Of a DNA stretch of 64,000 nt, positions 1 to 10,270 are shown one piece after another (position 1 is the stretch's first letter; every line of letters starts with the position of its first letter). The stretch spans positions 1 to 64,000 of the forward strand of contig NZ_SJOJ01000007.1 in the NCBI RefSeq assembly GCF_004330295.1, written 5' to 3'. Under the pieces are notes generated by a model. It was not told where the DNA came from. It saw nothing but the letters and a program-made list of their open reading frames with translations, and ran no database searches. The DNA comes from Rahnella victoriana (GTDB taxonomy: Bacteria > Pseudomonadota > Gammaproteobacteria > Enterobacterales > Enterobacteriaceae). Made by a program: the position numbers and the translations under genes.

Positions 1-38
1 CAGCGTTCAATCTGAGCCATGATCAAACTCTTCAATTA
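1..38 (-). rRNA. rrs: 16S ribosomal RNA, 5' end only
   Basis: The reverse complement of the first 38 bases is the universally conserved 5' end of bacterial 16S rRNA (TTGAAGAGTTTGATC, then ATGGCTCAGATTGAACGC). The rest of the gene lies beyond the left edge. Its position downstream of clpB matches the rrnG locus of Escherichia. The mature end is placed by alignment to the known E. coli end and could be off by a base or two. Confidence 0.97.
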
Positions 39-221
39 AAAGTTCGATTTGCTTCAACAAGTGAAGCGGTGCTCAAAAATTAACTTTCGTAGTACTCTTA
101 TAGTTGAACAAGTCAACTAAATGAATTACTGCTTGGTCACTCTTTAAGACTTGATATTTTTTGCCACCGAGGTGGCTGATATCGTCTTGTGAGTGCCCAC
201 ACAGATTGTCTGATAAATTGT

Positions 222-230
222 TAAAGAGCA
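222..230 (-). promoter_or_regulatory. rrn leader boxA antitermination element
   Basis: On the minus strand this reads TGCTCTTTA followed by ACAATTTATC, the standard boxA and flank of enterobacterial rRNA leaders. It is where NusB/NusE and the antitermination complex load on nascent rRNA. It lies between the P2 promoter and the 16S start, as expected. The remaining leader (39-221) holds the usual processing stem and no gene. Confidence 0.85.
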
Positions 231-269
231 GTGAGTTACTCGCTTTCGCTTGCTAACTCGAGGTGGCGT

Positions 270-297
270 ATATTACGCTTTCCTCATTCAGTGTCAA
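270..297 (-). promoter_or_regulatory. rrn P2 promoter
   Basis: Minus-strand -35 TTGACA (292-297), a 16-bp spacer and -10 TAATAT (270-275), followed by a GC-rich discriminator (ACGCCACC). This is the layout of the proximal rRNA promoter P2. It is assigned from sequence pattern and position upstream of boxA. Confidence 0.8.
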
Positions 298-389
298 CCG
301 TTTATTTCATCCGGTCATCACTGTTTTTAATCTTTCCGACCCGGTCACTTCGTGATGTTGTTCACGTTGCTCCCTGTCGATGGAGCGGC

Positions 390-417
390 ATTATAGGGAG
401 TTCTCAGCAGGCCGCAA
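390..417 (-). promoter_or_regulatory. rrn P1 promoter
   Basis: Minus-strand -35 TTGCGG (412-417), a 16-bp spacer and a perfect -10 TATAAT (390-395), followed by GCCGCTCC. The weak -35, short spacer and GC-rich discriminator are typical of the growth-rate-regulated, ppGpp/DksA-sensitive P1 of rRNA operons. The AT-rich stretch 430-490 further upstream is a plausible UP element/Fis region; individual Fis sites cannot be called by eye. Confidence 0.78.
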
Positions 418-491
418 GGGCTAATTTCACTTTTCTTACCAAGCGTTCATAAATTCATCAAATGAATTAATAACGAACAAGTAATGCATAA

Positions 492-525
492 AAAACGGGC
501 TCCGGATGACGCCGGAGCCCGTTTT
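492..525 (-). terminator. clpB terminator
   Basis: A perfect 14-bp inverted repeat (AAAACGGGCTCCGG and its complement) with a 6-nt loop and T/A tracts on both sides. It lies just downstream of clpB and is intrinsically bidirectional, insulating clpB from the rrn promoters. Confidence 0.9.
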
Positions 526-543
526 AGCTTCCTGATGACCTCA

Positions 544-3117
544 TTACTGCCTTGCGATGATGTGGTCATTTTCCACATCGACAGTAATCGGCTTACCTGG
601 AATCAGCTTACCTGACAAGATTTGCTGCGCCAGCGGGTTCTCAATCTCCTGCTGGATGGCACGTTTCAACGGACGCGCACCATAAACCGGGTCAAATCCG
701 GTATTCCCCAGCAATTCCAGAGCCGCATCGGTCAGGGTGGCTGTGTAGCCATGTTCTTCCAGACGTTTGTACAAACGTTCCAGCTGGATCTTGGCGATAT
801 TTTTAATATGCGCATGACCCAATGGATGGAACACGACCACTTCATCTATACGGTTGATGAATTCCGGACGGAAGCTGTGTGTGACCACTTCCATTACCGA
901 TTCTTTCATCTGCGCATAGCTGGCCTCACCAAAGTGCTGCTGGATAATGTCAGAGCCCAGGTTAGAGGTCATGATGACAACCGTGTTACGGAAGTCGACC
1001 GTTCTGCCCTGCCCGTCAGTTAAGCGGCCGTCATCCAACACCTGCAATAAGATGTTGAAGACATCCGGATGCGCTTTCTCAACTTCATCTAACAAGATGA
1101 CAGAGTAAGGACGACGGCGGACAGCTTCTGTCAGATAACCGCCTTCCTCATAACCGACATAACCCGGAGGCGCGCCGACCAGACGCGAAACGGAGTGTTT
1201 CTCCATAAACTCGGACATATCGATGCGGACCATTGCGTCATCACTGTTAAACAGGAATGTCGCCAGCGCCTTACACAGCTCTGTTTTACCCACACCGGTC
1301 GGACCGAGGAACAGGAATGACCCGATCGGACGGTTTGGATCTGACAACCCTGCGCGACTACGACGGATCGCATTTGATACCGCTTCCACCGCTTCATTCT
1401 GGCCTATCACACGGTTATGCAGCTCTTCTTCCATACGCAACAGTTTTTCACGCTCGCTTTCCAGCATCCGGGCAACCGGAATACCGGTCCAGCGCGCCAG
1501 CACGTCGGCAATTTCCACATCTGTGACGCGGTTGCGTAACAGCTTCATGGTTTTGCCTTCAGCCTGCGTCGCCGCTGCCAATTGTTTTTCCAGTTCAGGG
1601 ATTTTCCCGTACTGTAATTCTGACATGCGCCCCAGATCGCCCACACGGCGCGCCTGTTCAAGCGTGATCTTAGCCTGTTCCAGTTCAGCTTTAATATTCT
1701 GCGTGCCGGTGAGGGACGCTTTCTCGGCTTTCCACTCTTCTTCCAGCTCAGAATATTCACGCTCTTTCTGGCTCAGCTCAGTTTCCAGCATCTCCAGACG
1801 TTTCACACTGGCATCATCAGACTCTTTCTTCAGGGCCTGCTGTTCCAGTTTCAGCTGAATAATACGGCGTTCGAGACGATCCAGAGATTCTGGTTTGGAA
1901 TCCATCTGCATACGAATGCTCGATGCCGCTTCATCTATAAGGTCGATCGCTTTATCCGGTAACTGACGATCGGAAATATAGCGATGCGACAATGTGGCCG
2001 CCGCAACGATTGCCGGGTCAGTAATCTGCACATGGTGATGCAGTTCATAGCGTTCTTTCAGACCACGCAAAATAGCGATGGTGTCTTCAACAGAAGGCTC
2101 AGCGACAAACACTTTCTGGAAACGACGTTCTAACGCCGCATCCTTTTCAATAAACTGACGATATTCATTTAATGTCGTCGCGCCCACGCAGTGAAGCTCA
2201 CCCCGCGCCAGCGCAGGTTTCAGCATGTTTCCTGCGTCCATGGCACCATCGGCTTTACCGGCACCCACCATGGTGTGCAATTCATCGATAAACAGAATGA
2301 CGCTGCCTTCCTGTTTAGACAAATCACTGAGAACGCCTTTCAGTCGCTCTTCAAATTCCCCACGGTATTTAGCACCGGCCACCAGTGCGCCCATATCTAA
2401 AGAAAGCACGCGTTTATTTTTCAGACCTTCCGGTACTTCACCATTAATGATGCGCTGTGCCAGACCTTCTGCAATCGCAGTTTTACCGACGCCTGGTTCA
2501 CCGATCAGCACCGGGTTATTTTTGGTACGACGTTGCAGAACCTGAATGGTCCGTCGAATTTCTTCATCACGACCGATGACCGGATCCAGTTTGCCCTGCT
2601 CGGCACGTTCGGTCAGATCGATAGTGAATTTTTTCAATGCCTGACGCTGGTCTTCGGCATTCTGGTCATCCACTTTCTCACCTCCACGCATTTGATCGAT
2701 AGCCGCTGTGATTTTCTCGGCCGTTGCACCGCAGGCTTTTAACACATCAGTTAAAGAACCACGGTCTTTCATCACGGCCAGAACAAACAGTTCGGAAGAA
2801 ATAAAAGTATCAGCACGTTGCTGTGCCAATTTGTCACAAAGATTTAAAACACGTACCAGTTCATGGGATGGTTGAACATCACCGCCGGTACCTTCAACTT
2901 GCGGCAAACGCCCCAAAGCCTGATCAACGTCCGTGCGCAGTTTCTGGGTATCAACCCCAGCAGCGGTTAATAACGGGCGCACGGTGCCGCCTTCCTGAGT
3001 GAGTAATGCACTCATCAGGTGAACAGGTTCGATAAATTGATTGTCGCGCCCGAGCGCGAGTGACTGGGCATCCGCGAGGGCAAGCTGGAATTTGCTGGTA
3101 AGACGATCCAGACGCAT
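544..3117 (-). CDS. clpB: ATP-dependent disaggregase ClpB (Hsp104 family)
   Basis: ClpB threads aggregated proteins through its hexameric ring and works with DnaK/DnaJ/GrpE in the cytoplasm. The protein is 857 aa, exactly the E. coli length, when started at [11 protein letters not shown], which has GGAGGTG just upstream; a longer in-frame start seven codons earlier is rejected. In order: Clp_N repeats (about 1-145), AAA1 with Walker [10 protein letters not shown] (about 205) and Walker B ILFIDELH, the coiled-coil middle domain (about 400-520, rich in E/K/L), AAA2 with GPTGVGKTE (about 605), and the pore loop GYVGYEEGG. It is monocistronic, with a sigma-32 promoter upstream and a strong terminator. 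Nothing unusual is seen. Confidence 0.99.
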   Translation of the reverse strand: MRLDRLTSKFQLALADAQSLALGRDNQFIEPVHLMSALLTQEGGTVRPLLTAAGVDTQKLRTDVDQALGRLPQVEGTGGDVQPSHELVRVLNLCDKLAQQRADTFISSELFVLAVMKDRGSLTDVLKACGATAEKITAAIDQMRGGEKVDDQNAEDQRQALKKFTIDLTERAEQGKLDPVIGRDEEIRRTIQVLQRRTKNNPVLIGEPGVGKTAIAEGLAQRIINGEVPEGLKNKRVLSLDMGALVAGAKYRGEFEERLKGVLSDLSKQEGSVILFIDELHTMVGAGKADGAMDAGNMLKPALARGELHCVGATTLNEYRQFIEKDAALERRFQKVFVAEPSVEDTIAILRGLKERYELHHHVQITDPAIVAAATLSHRYISDRQLPDKAIDLIDEAASSIRMQMDSKPESLDRLERRIIQLKLEQQALKKESDDASVKRLEMLETELSQKEREYSELEEEWKAEKASLTGTQNIKAELEQAKITLEQARRVGDLGRMSELQYGKIPELEKQLAAATQAEGKTMKLLRNRVTDVEIADVLARWTGIPVARMLESEREKLLRMEEELHNRVIGQNEAVEAVSNAIRRSRAGLSDPNRPIGSFLFLGPTGVGKTELCKALATFLFNSDDAMVRIDMSEFMEKHSVSRLVGAPPGYVGYEEGGYLTEAVRRRPYSVILLDEVEKAHPDVFNILLQVLDDGRLTDGQGRTVDFRNTVVIMTSNLGSDIIQQHFGEASYAQMKESVMEVVTHSFRPEFINRIDEVVVFHPLGHAHIKNIAKIQLERLYKRLEEHGYTATLTDAALELLGNTGFDPVYGARPLKRAIQQEIENPLAQQILSGKLIPGKPITVDVENDHIIARQ

Positions 3118-3155
3118 AACACCTCCAATACTGAACAAAATTGCTACTGGAGATT

Positions 3156-3183
3156 AGATGAGGTCAACCCTCACGTTTTCAAG
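3156..3183 (-). promoter_or_regulatory. Sigma-32 (heat shock) promoter of clpB
   Basis: On the minus strand, CTTGAAA (3177-3183) is followed after a short spacer by CCTCATCT (3156-3163). These resemble the sigma-32 consensus elements CTTGAAA and CCCCATnT and lie at the position of the E. coli clpB heat-shock promoter. Confidence 0.75.
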
Positions 3184-3247
3184 GTTATCTTGGCAGTATA
3201 TTCGGAGGACTGCTGCTATGCGTAATGGATCGTCTTGATTCGATAGG

Positions 3248-3985
3248 TTATATCAGCCAAATTAAACTTGCCAGCCGTCCGGTAATTCCGTCGCGCCGGT
3301 AAGAGTAAAATTGGGTGCGGTCGGTCACAGTGCAATACTCGCCGCCATAAATAGCGGTGAGACCGGCGGACTGTAAACGCAATCTGGCTAACAGGTAAAT
3401 GTCCGCCATAAATTTGGTGCCCGCAGGGGTAAAAGCAACGGATGCATTACTGTTCTCAGCCATAAAAGCGTCACGCACTTCTCCGCCGACTTCAAAATGC
3501 GCAGGGCCGATTGCCGGTCCCATCCACGCCATGATGTCTGCGGGAGCAGCCTCAAAACAGGCAACCGTATTTTCCAATATTCCCGCACACAAGCCACGCC
3601 AGCCCGCATGGGCCGCCGCCACTTCATCGCCGTTTTTACTGCAGAACAACACCGGTAAGCAATCTGCCGTCATTGCCGCACAGACAACGCCGCGCTCGCG
3701 GGTATACGCCGCATCGGCAATCAGTAATGAGACAGGGGGCGTTTCGGTCGTTAAACGAATAACATCGGTGCCATGAACTTGCTCCAGCCAGTGTGGCGCA
3801 GCAGGCAGACCGCCAAGTTCGATTAAACGCTGGCGGTTCGCAGCGACATCTTCAGGAGAATCCCCGACATGGCTGCCGAGGTTGAGCGACCCGTAAGGAG
3901 GCAAACTGACGCCTCCTTCACGGGTTGTTGCACATGACCGCACCGATGCCGGTTGCGGCCACTGAGGCTGGATAAGGGCGCTCAT
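3248..3985 (-). CDS. pgeF: Peptidoglycan editing factor / multicopper polyphenol oxidase family protein PgeF (YfiH)
   Basis: PgeF family proteins keep L-Ser from replacing L-Ala in the peptidoglycan stem peptide; homologues also show purine nucleoside phosphorylase or laccase activity. The protein is 245 aa (E. coli 243). Family motifs are present: the early H of WLEQVHGTDV, AMTADCLPVLFCS and AAAHAGWRGLCAG, which carry the Cys/His metal ligands, and the C-terminal FYSYRRDGITGR. Its start overlaps the rluD stop by one base (TAATG), so the two are translationally coupled, as in E. coli. Confidence 0.95.
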   Translation of the reverse strand: MSALIQPQWPQPASVRSCATTREGGVSLPPYGSLNLGSHVGDSPEDVAANRQRLIELGGLPAAPHWLEQVHGTDVIRLTTETPPVSLLIADAAYTRERGVVCAAMTADCLPVLFCSKNGDEVAAAHAGWRGLCAGILENTVACFEAAPADIMAWMGPAIGPAHFEVGGEVRDAFMAENSNASVAFTPAGTKFMADIYLLARLRLQSAGLTAIYGGEYCTVTDRTQFYSYRRDGITGRLASLIWLI

Positions 3986-4962
3986 TACCAGTTCATCTGA
4001 TCCTTGAACTCTTCAGTATCTGCTTTGAGCGCATTAATCAGGTCAACCATATCCTGAGGAATTGGCGCATGCCATTCCATCTGAATCCCGGTGACCGGAT
4101 GGTAAAGACGCAGCATAGTCGCATGAAGAGCCTGACGATCGAATCCGCGCAACATGTTAATGAACGATTCGGACGCGCCTTTTGGCAGACGCGGACGGCC
4201 GCCATACAGCTGATCGCCTAACAGCGGATGGTTAATGTGCGCCATATGCACACGGATCTGGTGCGTACGACCGGATTCCAGACGCAGACGCAGACGGGTA
4301 TGGGCACGGAAATGCTCCATAATGCGATAGTGCGTGGTCGCCGGTTTACCCGTCGGGTGAACCGCCATGTGCGTACGCTTGGTGGAATGGCGCGCAATCG
4401 GCTCATTCACTGTGCCGCCTGCCGTCATTGTACCAATTGCCACCGCTTCATATTCGCGGGTAATTTCGCGGGCCTGAAGTGCGGTCACCAGATGGGTTTG
4501 AGCGGGCACCGACTTGGCGACCACCATCAGACCGGTGGTGTCTTTATCCAGACGGTGCACGATGCCGCAACGCGGAACATCAATGATTGCCGGATAATAA
4601 TGCAGCAACGCATTCAGTACCGTACCGTCGGGATTCCCTGCGCCCGGATGAACAACCAGATCGCGGGGTTTATTGATGACCAAAATATCAGTATCTTCAT
4701 ACACGATATCTAAAGCGATATCTTGTGGCAGCCAACGCGCTTCTTCTTCAATTTGCGCATCGATTGCGATAGCCTCGCCACCCAACACTTTTTCTTTTGG
4801 TTTGGTCACTTTTTTGCCATTGACCGTCACCCTGTCTTCAAGGATCCAATCTTTTATGCGAGATCTTGAATAATCAGGGAACAATTCGGCCAAAGCCTGA
4901 TCTAACCGTTGACCGAGTTGAGATTCGGCCACCGTTGCGGTGAGTTGTACTTGTTGTGCCAT
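3985..4962 (-). CDS. rluD: 23S rRNA pseudouridine(1911/1915/1917) synthase RluD
   Basis: RluD makes the three pseudouridines of helix 69 of 23S rRNA. At 325 aa it has an N-terminal S4-like RNA-binding segment (LDQALAELFPDYSRSRIKDWI, given here as 20 or so residues from about 18) and the RluA-family catalytic motif HRLDKDTTGL with the nucleophilic Asp near residue 139. It is divergent from bamD, with about 130 bp between the two starts, and heads a two-gene unit with pgeF. Confidence 0.97.
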   Translation of the reverse strand: MAQQVQLTATVAESQLGQRLDQALAELFPDYSRSRIKDWILEDRVTVNGKKVTKPKEKVLGGEAIAIDAQIEEEARWLPQDIALDIVYEDTDILVINKPRDLVVHPGAGNPDGTVLNALLHYYPAIIDVPRCGIVHRLDKDTTGLMVVAKSVPAQTHLVTALQAREITREYEAVAIGTMTAGGTVNEPIARHSTKRTHMAVHPTGKPATTHYRIMEHFRAHTRLRLRLESGRTHQIRVHMAHINHPLLGDQLYGGRPRLPKGASESFINMLRGFDRQALHATMLRLYHPVTGIQMEWHAPIPQDMVDLINALKADTEEFKDQMNW

Positions 4963-5092
4963 ATGCAGCTTCTTGGTTAACGTTGGGTTTTCACGGCGAT
5001 GCCGTTTAAAATAATGTGCTATTGTAGCTGGTCTTTGTCGGGAGCTTAACGGACAGTCTCCCAGAATAACACCTGAGGATAATCAAAACGTC

Positions 5093-5827
5093 ATGACGCG
5101 TGTGAAATATCTGGTGGCAGCAGCCACGTTGAGCCTGGCGCTGGTCGGTTGCTCCAGTTCCAAAGAAACGGTTCCCGATAACCCGCCTAACGTCCTTTAT
5201 GCCACTGCCCAGCAAAAGCTGCAGGACGGTAACTTTAAAGGCGCTATTGCGCAATTAGAAGCGCTGGATAACCGCTATCCGTTTGGGCCTTACTCGCAGC
5301 AAGTTCAGTTAGATCTGATTTATGCCTATTACAAGTCTGCTGACTTGCCTATGGCTCAGGCTTCTATTGATCGCTTTATGCGTCTGAACCCAACCCATCC
5401 GAATATCGACTACGTCATGTATATGCGTGGTTTAACCGATATGGCGTTGGACGACAGCGCATTGCAAGGATTCTTCGGTGTTGATCGTTCTGACCGTGAT
5501 CCACAGCATGCCCGTGCGGCATTCCGTGATTTCAGCCAGCTGATCCACACGTATCCAAACAGCCAGTACGCCACTGATGCGACTAAACGTTTGGTATTCC
5601 TGAAAGATCGTTTAGCGAAATACGAGCTGTCAGTGGTGCAATACTACACTAAACGCGGTGCTTACGTCGCTGTCGTTAACCGTGTTGAGCAAATGCTGAA
5701 AGATTATCCGGATACGAAGGCCACGCATGACGCGCTGCCGTTGATGGAAAATGCCTACCGCGAACTGCAGCTGAATACTCAGGCTGATAAAGTCGCAAAA
5801 ATTATTGCTGCCAACAGCGCTGCGTAA
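5093..5827 (+). CDS. bamD: Outer membrane assembly lipoprotein BamD (YfiO)
   Basis: BamD is the essential lipoprotein partner of BamA in the beta-barrel assembly machine. The protein is 244 aa (E. coli 245), with a signal peptide ending in the lipobox LALVGC (lipidated Cys about residue 20) and S-S-S following, which lacks the Asp+2 inner-membrane retention signal. The remainder is five TPR-like repeats, including [19 protein letters not shown]. It is monocistronic, divergent from rluD, and closed by a hairpin terminator. Confidence 0.98.
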   Translation: MTRVKYLVAAATLSLALVGCSSSKETVPDNPPNVLYATAQQKLQDGNFKGAIAQLEALDNRYPFGPYSQQVQLDLIYAYYKSADLPMAQASIDRFMRLNPTHPNIDYVMYMRGLTDMALDDSALQGFFGVDRSDRDPQHARAAFRDFSQLIHTYPNSQYATDATKRLVFLKDRLAKYELSVVQYYTKRGAYVAVVNRVEQMLKDYPDTKATHDALPLMENAYRELQLNTQADKVAKIIAANSAA

Positions 5828-5845
5828 TTTTACATGTCCGTACAC

Positions 5846-5874
5846 AAACGGTAGCTCAGGCTGCCGTTTTTTTT
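5846..5874 (+). terminator. bamD terminator
   Basis: The 10-bp stem AAACGGTAGC / GCTGCCGTTT contains one G-T wobble, has a TCAG loop and is followed by a run of eight T. It lies 18 bases after the bamD stop. From here to raiA (5875-6108) I see no gene; the stretch should carry the raiA promoter, which I cannot place confidently. Confidence 0.88.
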
Positions 5875-6108
5875 GGGCTTTTGCTGGGGGAAAACGCAGA
5901 AACAGAGGAATGAATCACGTACTGATCCCATCAATCATGCCTGCTCGCAGCGTAACTCTCAAGGCCTTTCCGGCCAGAAATTACCCTGAGTCACAGAAAC
6001 TTCAACGTTGACAAAAAGTGACAAAAAACCACGCGCTTCAGCACGCTTTTCATAAAAAAGGCTGGTATGTTGGATTCATCGGAGACGGAAAGAAGAGAGG
6101 TAAGTTAT

Positions 6109-6450
6109 ATGACAGTCAACATTACCAGTAAACAAATGGACATCACTGCTGCTATTCGTGAACACATCGAAGGCCGTCTGAAAAAACTGGATAAATGGCA
6201 AACTCAGCTCATTAACCCACACATCATCCTGTCGAAAGAACCTCAGGGTTTTGTTGCCGATGCGACCATCAGTACCCCGAACGGAAAATTGGTTGCCAGT
6301 GCCACACACGATGACATGTACGCTGCGATTAACGAAATGACCACCAAGCTTGAGCGTCAGCTCAACAAAGCGCAGCACAAGGGTGAAGCGCGCCGTGCAG
6401 AATCCGGCGTTAAAGAACTCAATCTGGAACCGGTGCAGGAAGAGGAATAA
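6109..6450 (+). CDS. raiA: Ribosome-associated inhibitor RaiA (YfiA, short HPF family)
   Basis: RaiA binds the decoding region of the 30S subunit in stationary phase and cold, blocking translation and preventing 100S dimers. Starting at [10 protein letters not shown] the protein is 113 aa, the E. coli length, with an AGAGAGG ribosome-binding site; an upstream ATG 14 codons earlier has no good site. The conserved [21 protein letters not shown] core and basic helix [17 protein letters not shown] are intact, followed by the acidic tail that distinguishes RaiA from HPF. Confidence 0.96.
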   Translation: MTVNITSKQMDITAAIREHIEGRLKKLDKWQTQLINPHIILSKEPQGFVADATISTPNGKLVASATHDDMYAAINEMTTKLERQLNKAQHKGEARRAESGVKELNLEPVQEEE

Positions 6451-6476
6451 CCGGGTTATCCGATATGCCATTAACG

Positions 6477-6501
6477 ACGCGCTCTGAGGGGCGCGTTTTT
6501 T
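6477..6501 (+). terminator. raiA terminator
   Basis: A short GC-rich stem ACGCGC / GCGCGT with an 8-nt loop followed by six T. It sits between raiA and the pheLA promoter. Confidence 0.8.
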
Positions 6502-6520
6502 GTGCCTGAAGGAAATGTTA

Positions 6521-6549
6521 TTGACACAGGGAAAACCCAGCGGTTACTT
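6521..6549 (+). promoter_or_regulatory. pheLA promoter
   Basis: A perfect -35 TTGACA (6521-6526), a 17-bp spacer and -10 TACTTT (6544-6549). It lies about 35 bp ahead of the leader peptide start and matches the position of the E. coli pheLA promoter. Confidence 0.75.
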
Positions 6550-6585
6550 TAAGACTCAACGTAAACATATGGAAACCACGCACAC

Positions 6586-6633
6586 ATGAACACCCGTCTG
6601 TTTTTCTTCGCATTCTTTTTTACCTTCCCCTGA
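6586..6633 (+). CDS. pheL: pheA operon leader peptide PheL
   Basis: A 15-codon reading frame encodes [15 protein letters not shown], with seven Phe codons. It is the counterpart of E. coli PheL ([15 protein letters not shown]). Ribosome stalling at the Phe codons when charged tRNA-Phe is scarce selects the antiterminator and allows transcription into pheA. The peptide has no other known role. Confidence 0.95.
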   Translation: [15 protein letters not shown]

Positions 6634-6707
6634 TTGGGAGGCGTTTCGTCGCGAAAGAATGAATGCGAAGACGAACAACAAAGCCTCCTGAAAAGGGGGC
6701 TTTTTTT
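6606..6707 (+). promoter_or_regulatory. Phe attenuator: antiterminator pairing and terminator hairpin
   Basis: CTTCGCATTC (6606-6615, inside pheL) is perfectly complementary to GAATGCGAAG (6661-6670), one of the alternative pairings. The terminator itself is the stem AGCCTCC / GGGGGCT (6682-6701, one wobble) followed by seven T ending at 6707. Together they form a classical phenylalanine transcription attenuator between pheL and pheA. Confidence 0.88.
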
Positions 6708-6762
6708 ATGCCTGCGTTTTACACATTTTGCTGAAAGAAAGAACATCTAAAAGGGTAATAAC

Positions 6763-7917
6763 ATGACCGAGAACTCCTTACTGGCACTGCGCGAACGCAT
6801 CAGCGCGTTAGACCTGAAACTACTGGCCCTGCTGGCAGAACGACGCACAATGGCGATTGAAGTCGCGCAATCCAAGATGCACTCTCACCGCCCTATCCGC
6901 GACAAAGAACGCGAAGCAGAACTGATTAATACGCTGATTCAGGAAGGGAAAAAGCAGGGGCTGGACGGCCATTACATTACCCGCGTGTATCAGCTGATCA
7001 TTGAGGATTCTGTCCTCACGCAACAGGCGCTTTTGCAACAACATCTGAATAACACCCCTTCAGACTCCGCCCGCATCGCGTTCCTCGGCCCGAAAGGTTC
7101 CTATTCACATCTCGCCGCCCGTCAGTTTGCCGCCCGCCATTTCGACCAGTTCATTGAATGTGGCTGCCAGAAATTCCAGGATATCTTCTCGCAGGTAGAA
7201 ACGGGTCAGGCCGACTATGCCGTGTTGCCGATTGAAAACACCAGTTCCGGCTCAATCAATGATGTTTATGACCTGCTGCAACACACCAGCCTGTCGATTG
7301 TTGGCGAGCTGACGAACCCTATCAACCATTGCGTGCTGGTGGCGACGGACACTGATTTGTCGCAGATCCAGACGGTCTACAGCCATCCGCAACCTTTCCA
7401 GCAATGCAGCCAGTTCATTAACCGTTTCCCGCACTGGAAAATTGAGTATTGCGAAAGCACGGCCGCAGCGATGGAAAAAGTGGCTGCTGCGAATTCTCCC
7501 CATGTCGCGGCGCTGGGCAGCGAAGCCGGTGGCGCGTTGTATAAACTGCAGGTGCTTGAACATAATCTGGCAAACCAGCAGGAAAACATCACCCGCTTCA
7601 TTATTCTGGCGCGCAAAGCGATTGAAGTGACCGATCAGGTGCCGGCCAAAACCACGCTGATCATGGCCACCGGCCAGCAGGCGGGTGCGCTGGTGAATGC
7701 ACTTCTGGTGCTGCGCGATCAGGGCATCATCATGACTAAGCTGGAATCACGTCCGATTAACGGCAACCCGTGGGAAGAGATGTTTTATATCGATGTGCAG
7801 GCCAATCTGCGGTCAGAAGAGATGAAAAAGGCGCTGAAGGATCTGGCTCCTATTACCCGCTCGCTGAAAGTTCTCGGCTGTTATCCAGGCGAAAACGTCG
7901 TTTCCGTAGACCTGTAA
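6763..7917 (+). CDS. pheA: Bifunctional chorismate mutase / prephenate dehydratase (P-protein)
   Basis: PheA converts chorismate to prephenate and then to phenylpyruvate, the committed route to phenylalanine. At 384 aa (E. coli 386) it carries an AroQ chorismate mutase helix bundle (about 1-90), the dehydratase domain with [12 protein letters not shown] and the catalytic TRF of ENITRFIIL, and a C-terminal ACT domain. The Phe-binding motifs GALV (residues in AGALVNALL) and ESRP are intact, so feedback inhibition by phenylalanine is expected as well as attenuation by the pheL leader. Confidence 0.98.
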   Translation: MTENSLLALRERISALDLKLLALLAERRTMAIEVAQSKMHSHRPIRDKEREAELINTLIQEGKKQGLDGHYITRVYQLIIEDSVLTQQALLQQHLNNTPSDSARIAFLGPKGSYSHLAARQFAARHFDQFIECGCQKFQDIFSQVETGQADYAVLPIENTSSGSINDVYDLLQHTSLSIVGELTNPINHCVLVATDTDLSQIQTVYSHPQPFQQCSQFINRFPHWKIEYCESTAAAMEKVAAANSPHVAALGSEAGGALYKLQVLEHNLANQQENITRFIILARKAIEVTDQVPAKTTLIMATGQQAGALVNALLVLRDQGIIMTKLESRPINGNPWEEMFYIDVQANLRSEEMKKALKDLAPITRSLKVLGCYPGENVVSVDL

Positions 7918-7927
7918 TTTCAGGCAA

Positions 7928-7963
7928 AAAAAGGGCGCTGCACACAATGGCAGCGCCCTTTTT
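7928..7963. terminator. Bidirectional terminator between pheA and tyrA
   Basis: A perfect 13-bp stem AAAAAGGGCGCTG / CAGCGCCCTTTTT with a 10-nt loop. The A and T tracts allow it to stop transcription of both convergent genes. Confidence 0.92.
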
Positions 7964-7977
7964 CATTACCGGACAAC

Positions 7978-9099
7978 TTACTTACGGTTGTCGTTAGCTT
8001 GTCTCAGTAACGCACCGCTTTCTTTCAGGAAACGCGGCGCATAATCGCCGAACCAGTGCTCAACCTGCCTGAACTTATCGATAAACGCCTGTTTATCACC
8101 GGTTTCCAGCAGAGCAAGGGCATCGCCGAAACGCTGATAGTAACGTTTGATCAGTGCCAGATTACTTTCTGACGACATAATAATGTCCGCGTAAAGCTGC
8201 GGATCCTGTGCAAACAGGCGCCCGACCATCGCCAGTTCGAGGCGATAAATCGGTGAAGAGAGCGCCAGCAACTGCTCGATTTCCACGTTTTCTTCCGACA
8301 AATGCATGCCATACGCAAAGGTCGCGAAATGGCGTAATGCCTGAATGAACGCCATATTCTGATCGTGCTCGACGGCGCTGATTTTATGCAACCGTGCGCC
8401 CCAGACCTGCAACTGCTCCAGCAACCACTGATAAGCCTGTGGTTCCCGGCCATCGCAGTACACCACGACCTGTTTTGCCAGACTGCTGACATCCGGCCCA
8501 AACATCGGATGCAAACCCAGCACCGGCCCTTCATGCACTGCCAGCATCGCCTGTAACGGACGGTTTTTCACCGACGCCAGATCCACCAGAATACAGTCAT
8601 CAGGCAGTTTCGGCAGGCGGGCAATCACGTCTTCTGTCAGGTGGATAGGCACACTGACGATCACCATACCGGCATCCGTCAGCAATGTTTCTGCCTGCGG
8701 CCAGTCTTCCTGCTCCAGCACTTTCACCTGATAACCGGAAAGCTCCAGCAAACGGGTGAACAAACGCCCCATCTGACCGTTCCCGCCAATAATCACTACC
8801 GGACGCAGTGCCGGATGCAGCGTTTTGAAGCCTTTATCGTTTTCGCTTGAGTAAGACTCACGCATCACGCGGCGCAAAACATCTTCAATCAGATCCGGCG
8901 GAACACCGAGGTTCTGCGCTTCCTGACGGCGTGAAGCCAGCATGGCGGCTTCCCGTTCAGGCACATAAATCGGCAAACCATAACGGCTTTTGACTTCCCC
9001 GACTTCTGCAACCAGCGCCAGACGCCGTGATAAGAGATCCAACAACGCTTTATCGACGTCGTCGATCTGATCGCGCAATGCGTTAAGTTCTGCCACCAT
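7978..9099 (-). CDS. tyrA: Bifunctional chorismate mutase / prephenate dehydrogenase (T-protein)
   Basis: TyrA makes prephenate and oxidises it to 4-hydroxyphenylpyruvate for tyrosine synthesis. The 373-aa product has the same length as E. coli TyrA. An AroQ-type mutase helix bundle occupies about 1-90 ([20 protein letters not shown]), followed by an NAD-binding Rossmann motif ([18 protein letters not shown], about 100) and the dehydrogenase core with GLHPMFGP. It lies 6 bp downstream of aroF in the same transcript and is therefore under TyrR control. Confidence 0.98.
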   Translation of the reverse strand: MVAELNALRDQIDDVDKALLDLLSRRLALVAEVGEVKSRYGLPIYVPEREAAMLASRRQEAQNLGVPPDLIEDVLRRVMRESYSSENDKGFKTLHPALRPVVIIGGNGQMGRLFTRLLELSGYQVKVLEQEDWPQAETLLTDAGMVIVSVPIHLTEDVIARLPKLPDDCILVDLASVKNRPLQAMLAVHEGPVLGLHPMFGPDVSSLAKQVVVYCDGREPQAYQWLLEQLQVWGARLHKISAVEHDQNMAFIQALRHFATFAYGMHLSEENVEIEQLLALSSPIYRLELAMVGRLFAQDPQLYADIIMSSESNLALIKRYYQRFGDALALLETGDKQAFIDKFRQVEHWFGDYAPRFLKESGALLRQANDNRK

Positions 9100-9105
9100 A
9101 AAAAC

Positions 9106-10182
9106 TTACTCTCCTGCGATTCGTGCCGCCAGCGCATCGCCCAGTTCCTGATGCATCTTACGCAACAGGTCTTCAGTCGTTTCCCAGTTAATGCAGGCAT
9201 CCGTAACAGACACACCGTATTTCATGTCTGAACGCGGTTGTTCAGAAGACTGGCTGCCTTCGTTCAGATGACTTTCCAGCATCAGCCCGGTGATAGAGCG
9301 GTTACCGGCTTTAATCTGATCGATGACGGACTGAGCCACAACAGGCTGGCGACGATAGTCTTTGTTTGAGTTACCGTGACTGCAATCTATCATCAAGGAA
9401 GGACGGAGTCCCGCGCCGGTCATCTGTTTTTCACAGGCCTGAACATCCTGCTCGCTGTAGTTTGGCGTTTTGCCGCCGCGCAAAATCACATGCCCGTCCG
9501 GGTTGCCCTGAGTCTGTAACAGACACACCTGACCGGCCTGATTGATCCCAACAAAACGGTGCGCCATCTCCGCCGCACGCATGGCGTTGATTGCCGTGCC
9601 CAGGCTGCCGTCAGTGCCGTTCTTAAAGCCCACCGGCATGGAAAGGCCAGACGCCATTTCGCGGTGAGTCTGAGATTCAGTAGTACGCGCACCGATTGCT
9701 GACCAGCTGAACAGATCGCCTAAGTATTGCGGGCTGTTAGGATCCAGTGCTTCTGTCGCCAGCGGTAAGCCCATACCGACCAGTTGCAGCAGCAAATCAC
9801 GAGCAATGTGCAGCCCCGCTTCCACATCAAACGTGCCGTCCATGTGCGGATCGTTAATTAACCCTTTCCAGCCCACAGTCGTCCGCGGTTTTTCAAAGTA
9901 AACCCGCATCACGATGTACAAACGATCGCTCAGTTCGGCGGCCAGCGTTTTCAGGTGACGCGCGTAATCCAGCGCCGCATCAACGTCATGAATGGAACAA
10001 GGACCACACACCACCAGAAGACGAGGATCGCGACCATGTACGATATCGGCGATGGTTTTACGTGCGTCGGAAATGCTGTTTTCGTCGCTGACACTTAAAG
10101 GAAAACGGTTTTTCAGCTCTTCAGGAGTAATCAGGATTTGTTCAGCAGTGATATGAACATTATTCAGGGCGTCTTTTTGCAT
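9106..10182 (-). CDS. aroF: 3-deoxy-7-phosphoheptulonate (DAHP) synthase, tyrosine-sensitive
   Basis: AroF condenses phosphoenolpyruvate and erythrose-4-phosphate in the first step of the shikimate pathway. At 358 aa (E. coli 356) it has the class I DAHP synthase motifs GPCSIHD, the K-containing TVGWKGLINDP, GARTTESQ and LMIDCSHGNSNK. Assignment to the Tyr-regulated isoenzyme rests on linkage to tyrA and on the TyrR boxes upstream rather than on the allosteric residues alone. Confidence 0.97.
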   Translation of the reverse strand: MQKDALNNVHITAEQILITPEELKNRFPLSVSDENSISDARKTIADIVHGRDPRLLVVCGPCSIHDVDAALDYARHLKTLAAELSDRLYIVMRVYFEKPRTTVGWKGLINDPHMDGTFDVEAGLHIARDLLLQLVGMGLPLATEALDPNSPQYLGDLFSWSAIGARTTESQTHREMASGLSMPVGFKNGTDGSLGTAINAMRAAEMAHRFVGINQAGQVCLLQTQGNPDGHVILRGGKTPNYSEQDVQACEKQMTGAGLRPSLMIDCSHGNSNKDYRRQPVVAQSVIDQIKAGNRSITGLMLESHLNEGSQSSEQPRSDMKYGVSVTDACINWETTEDLLRKMHQELGDALAARIAGE

Positions 10183-10270
10183 GGTCGTGTTCCGCTATAA
10201 GGAAAATGGGCTGCCACGGAGGCATCTGCGGACAACATTAACACAGCACGTAAACTTAGCAAGCCTTAGT

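Noticed and set aside
231-452. 73-codon frame in the rrn leader
   Set aside because: It spans the rrn P1/P2 promoters and boxA; Ser/Arg/Leu-rich translation typical of a chance frame.
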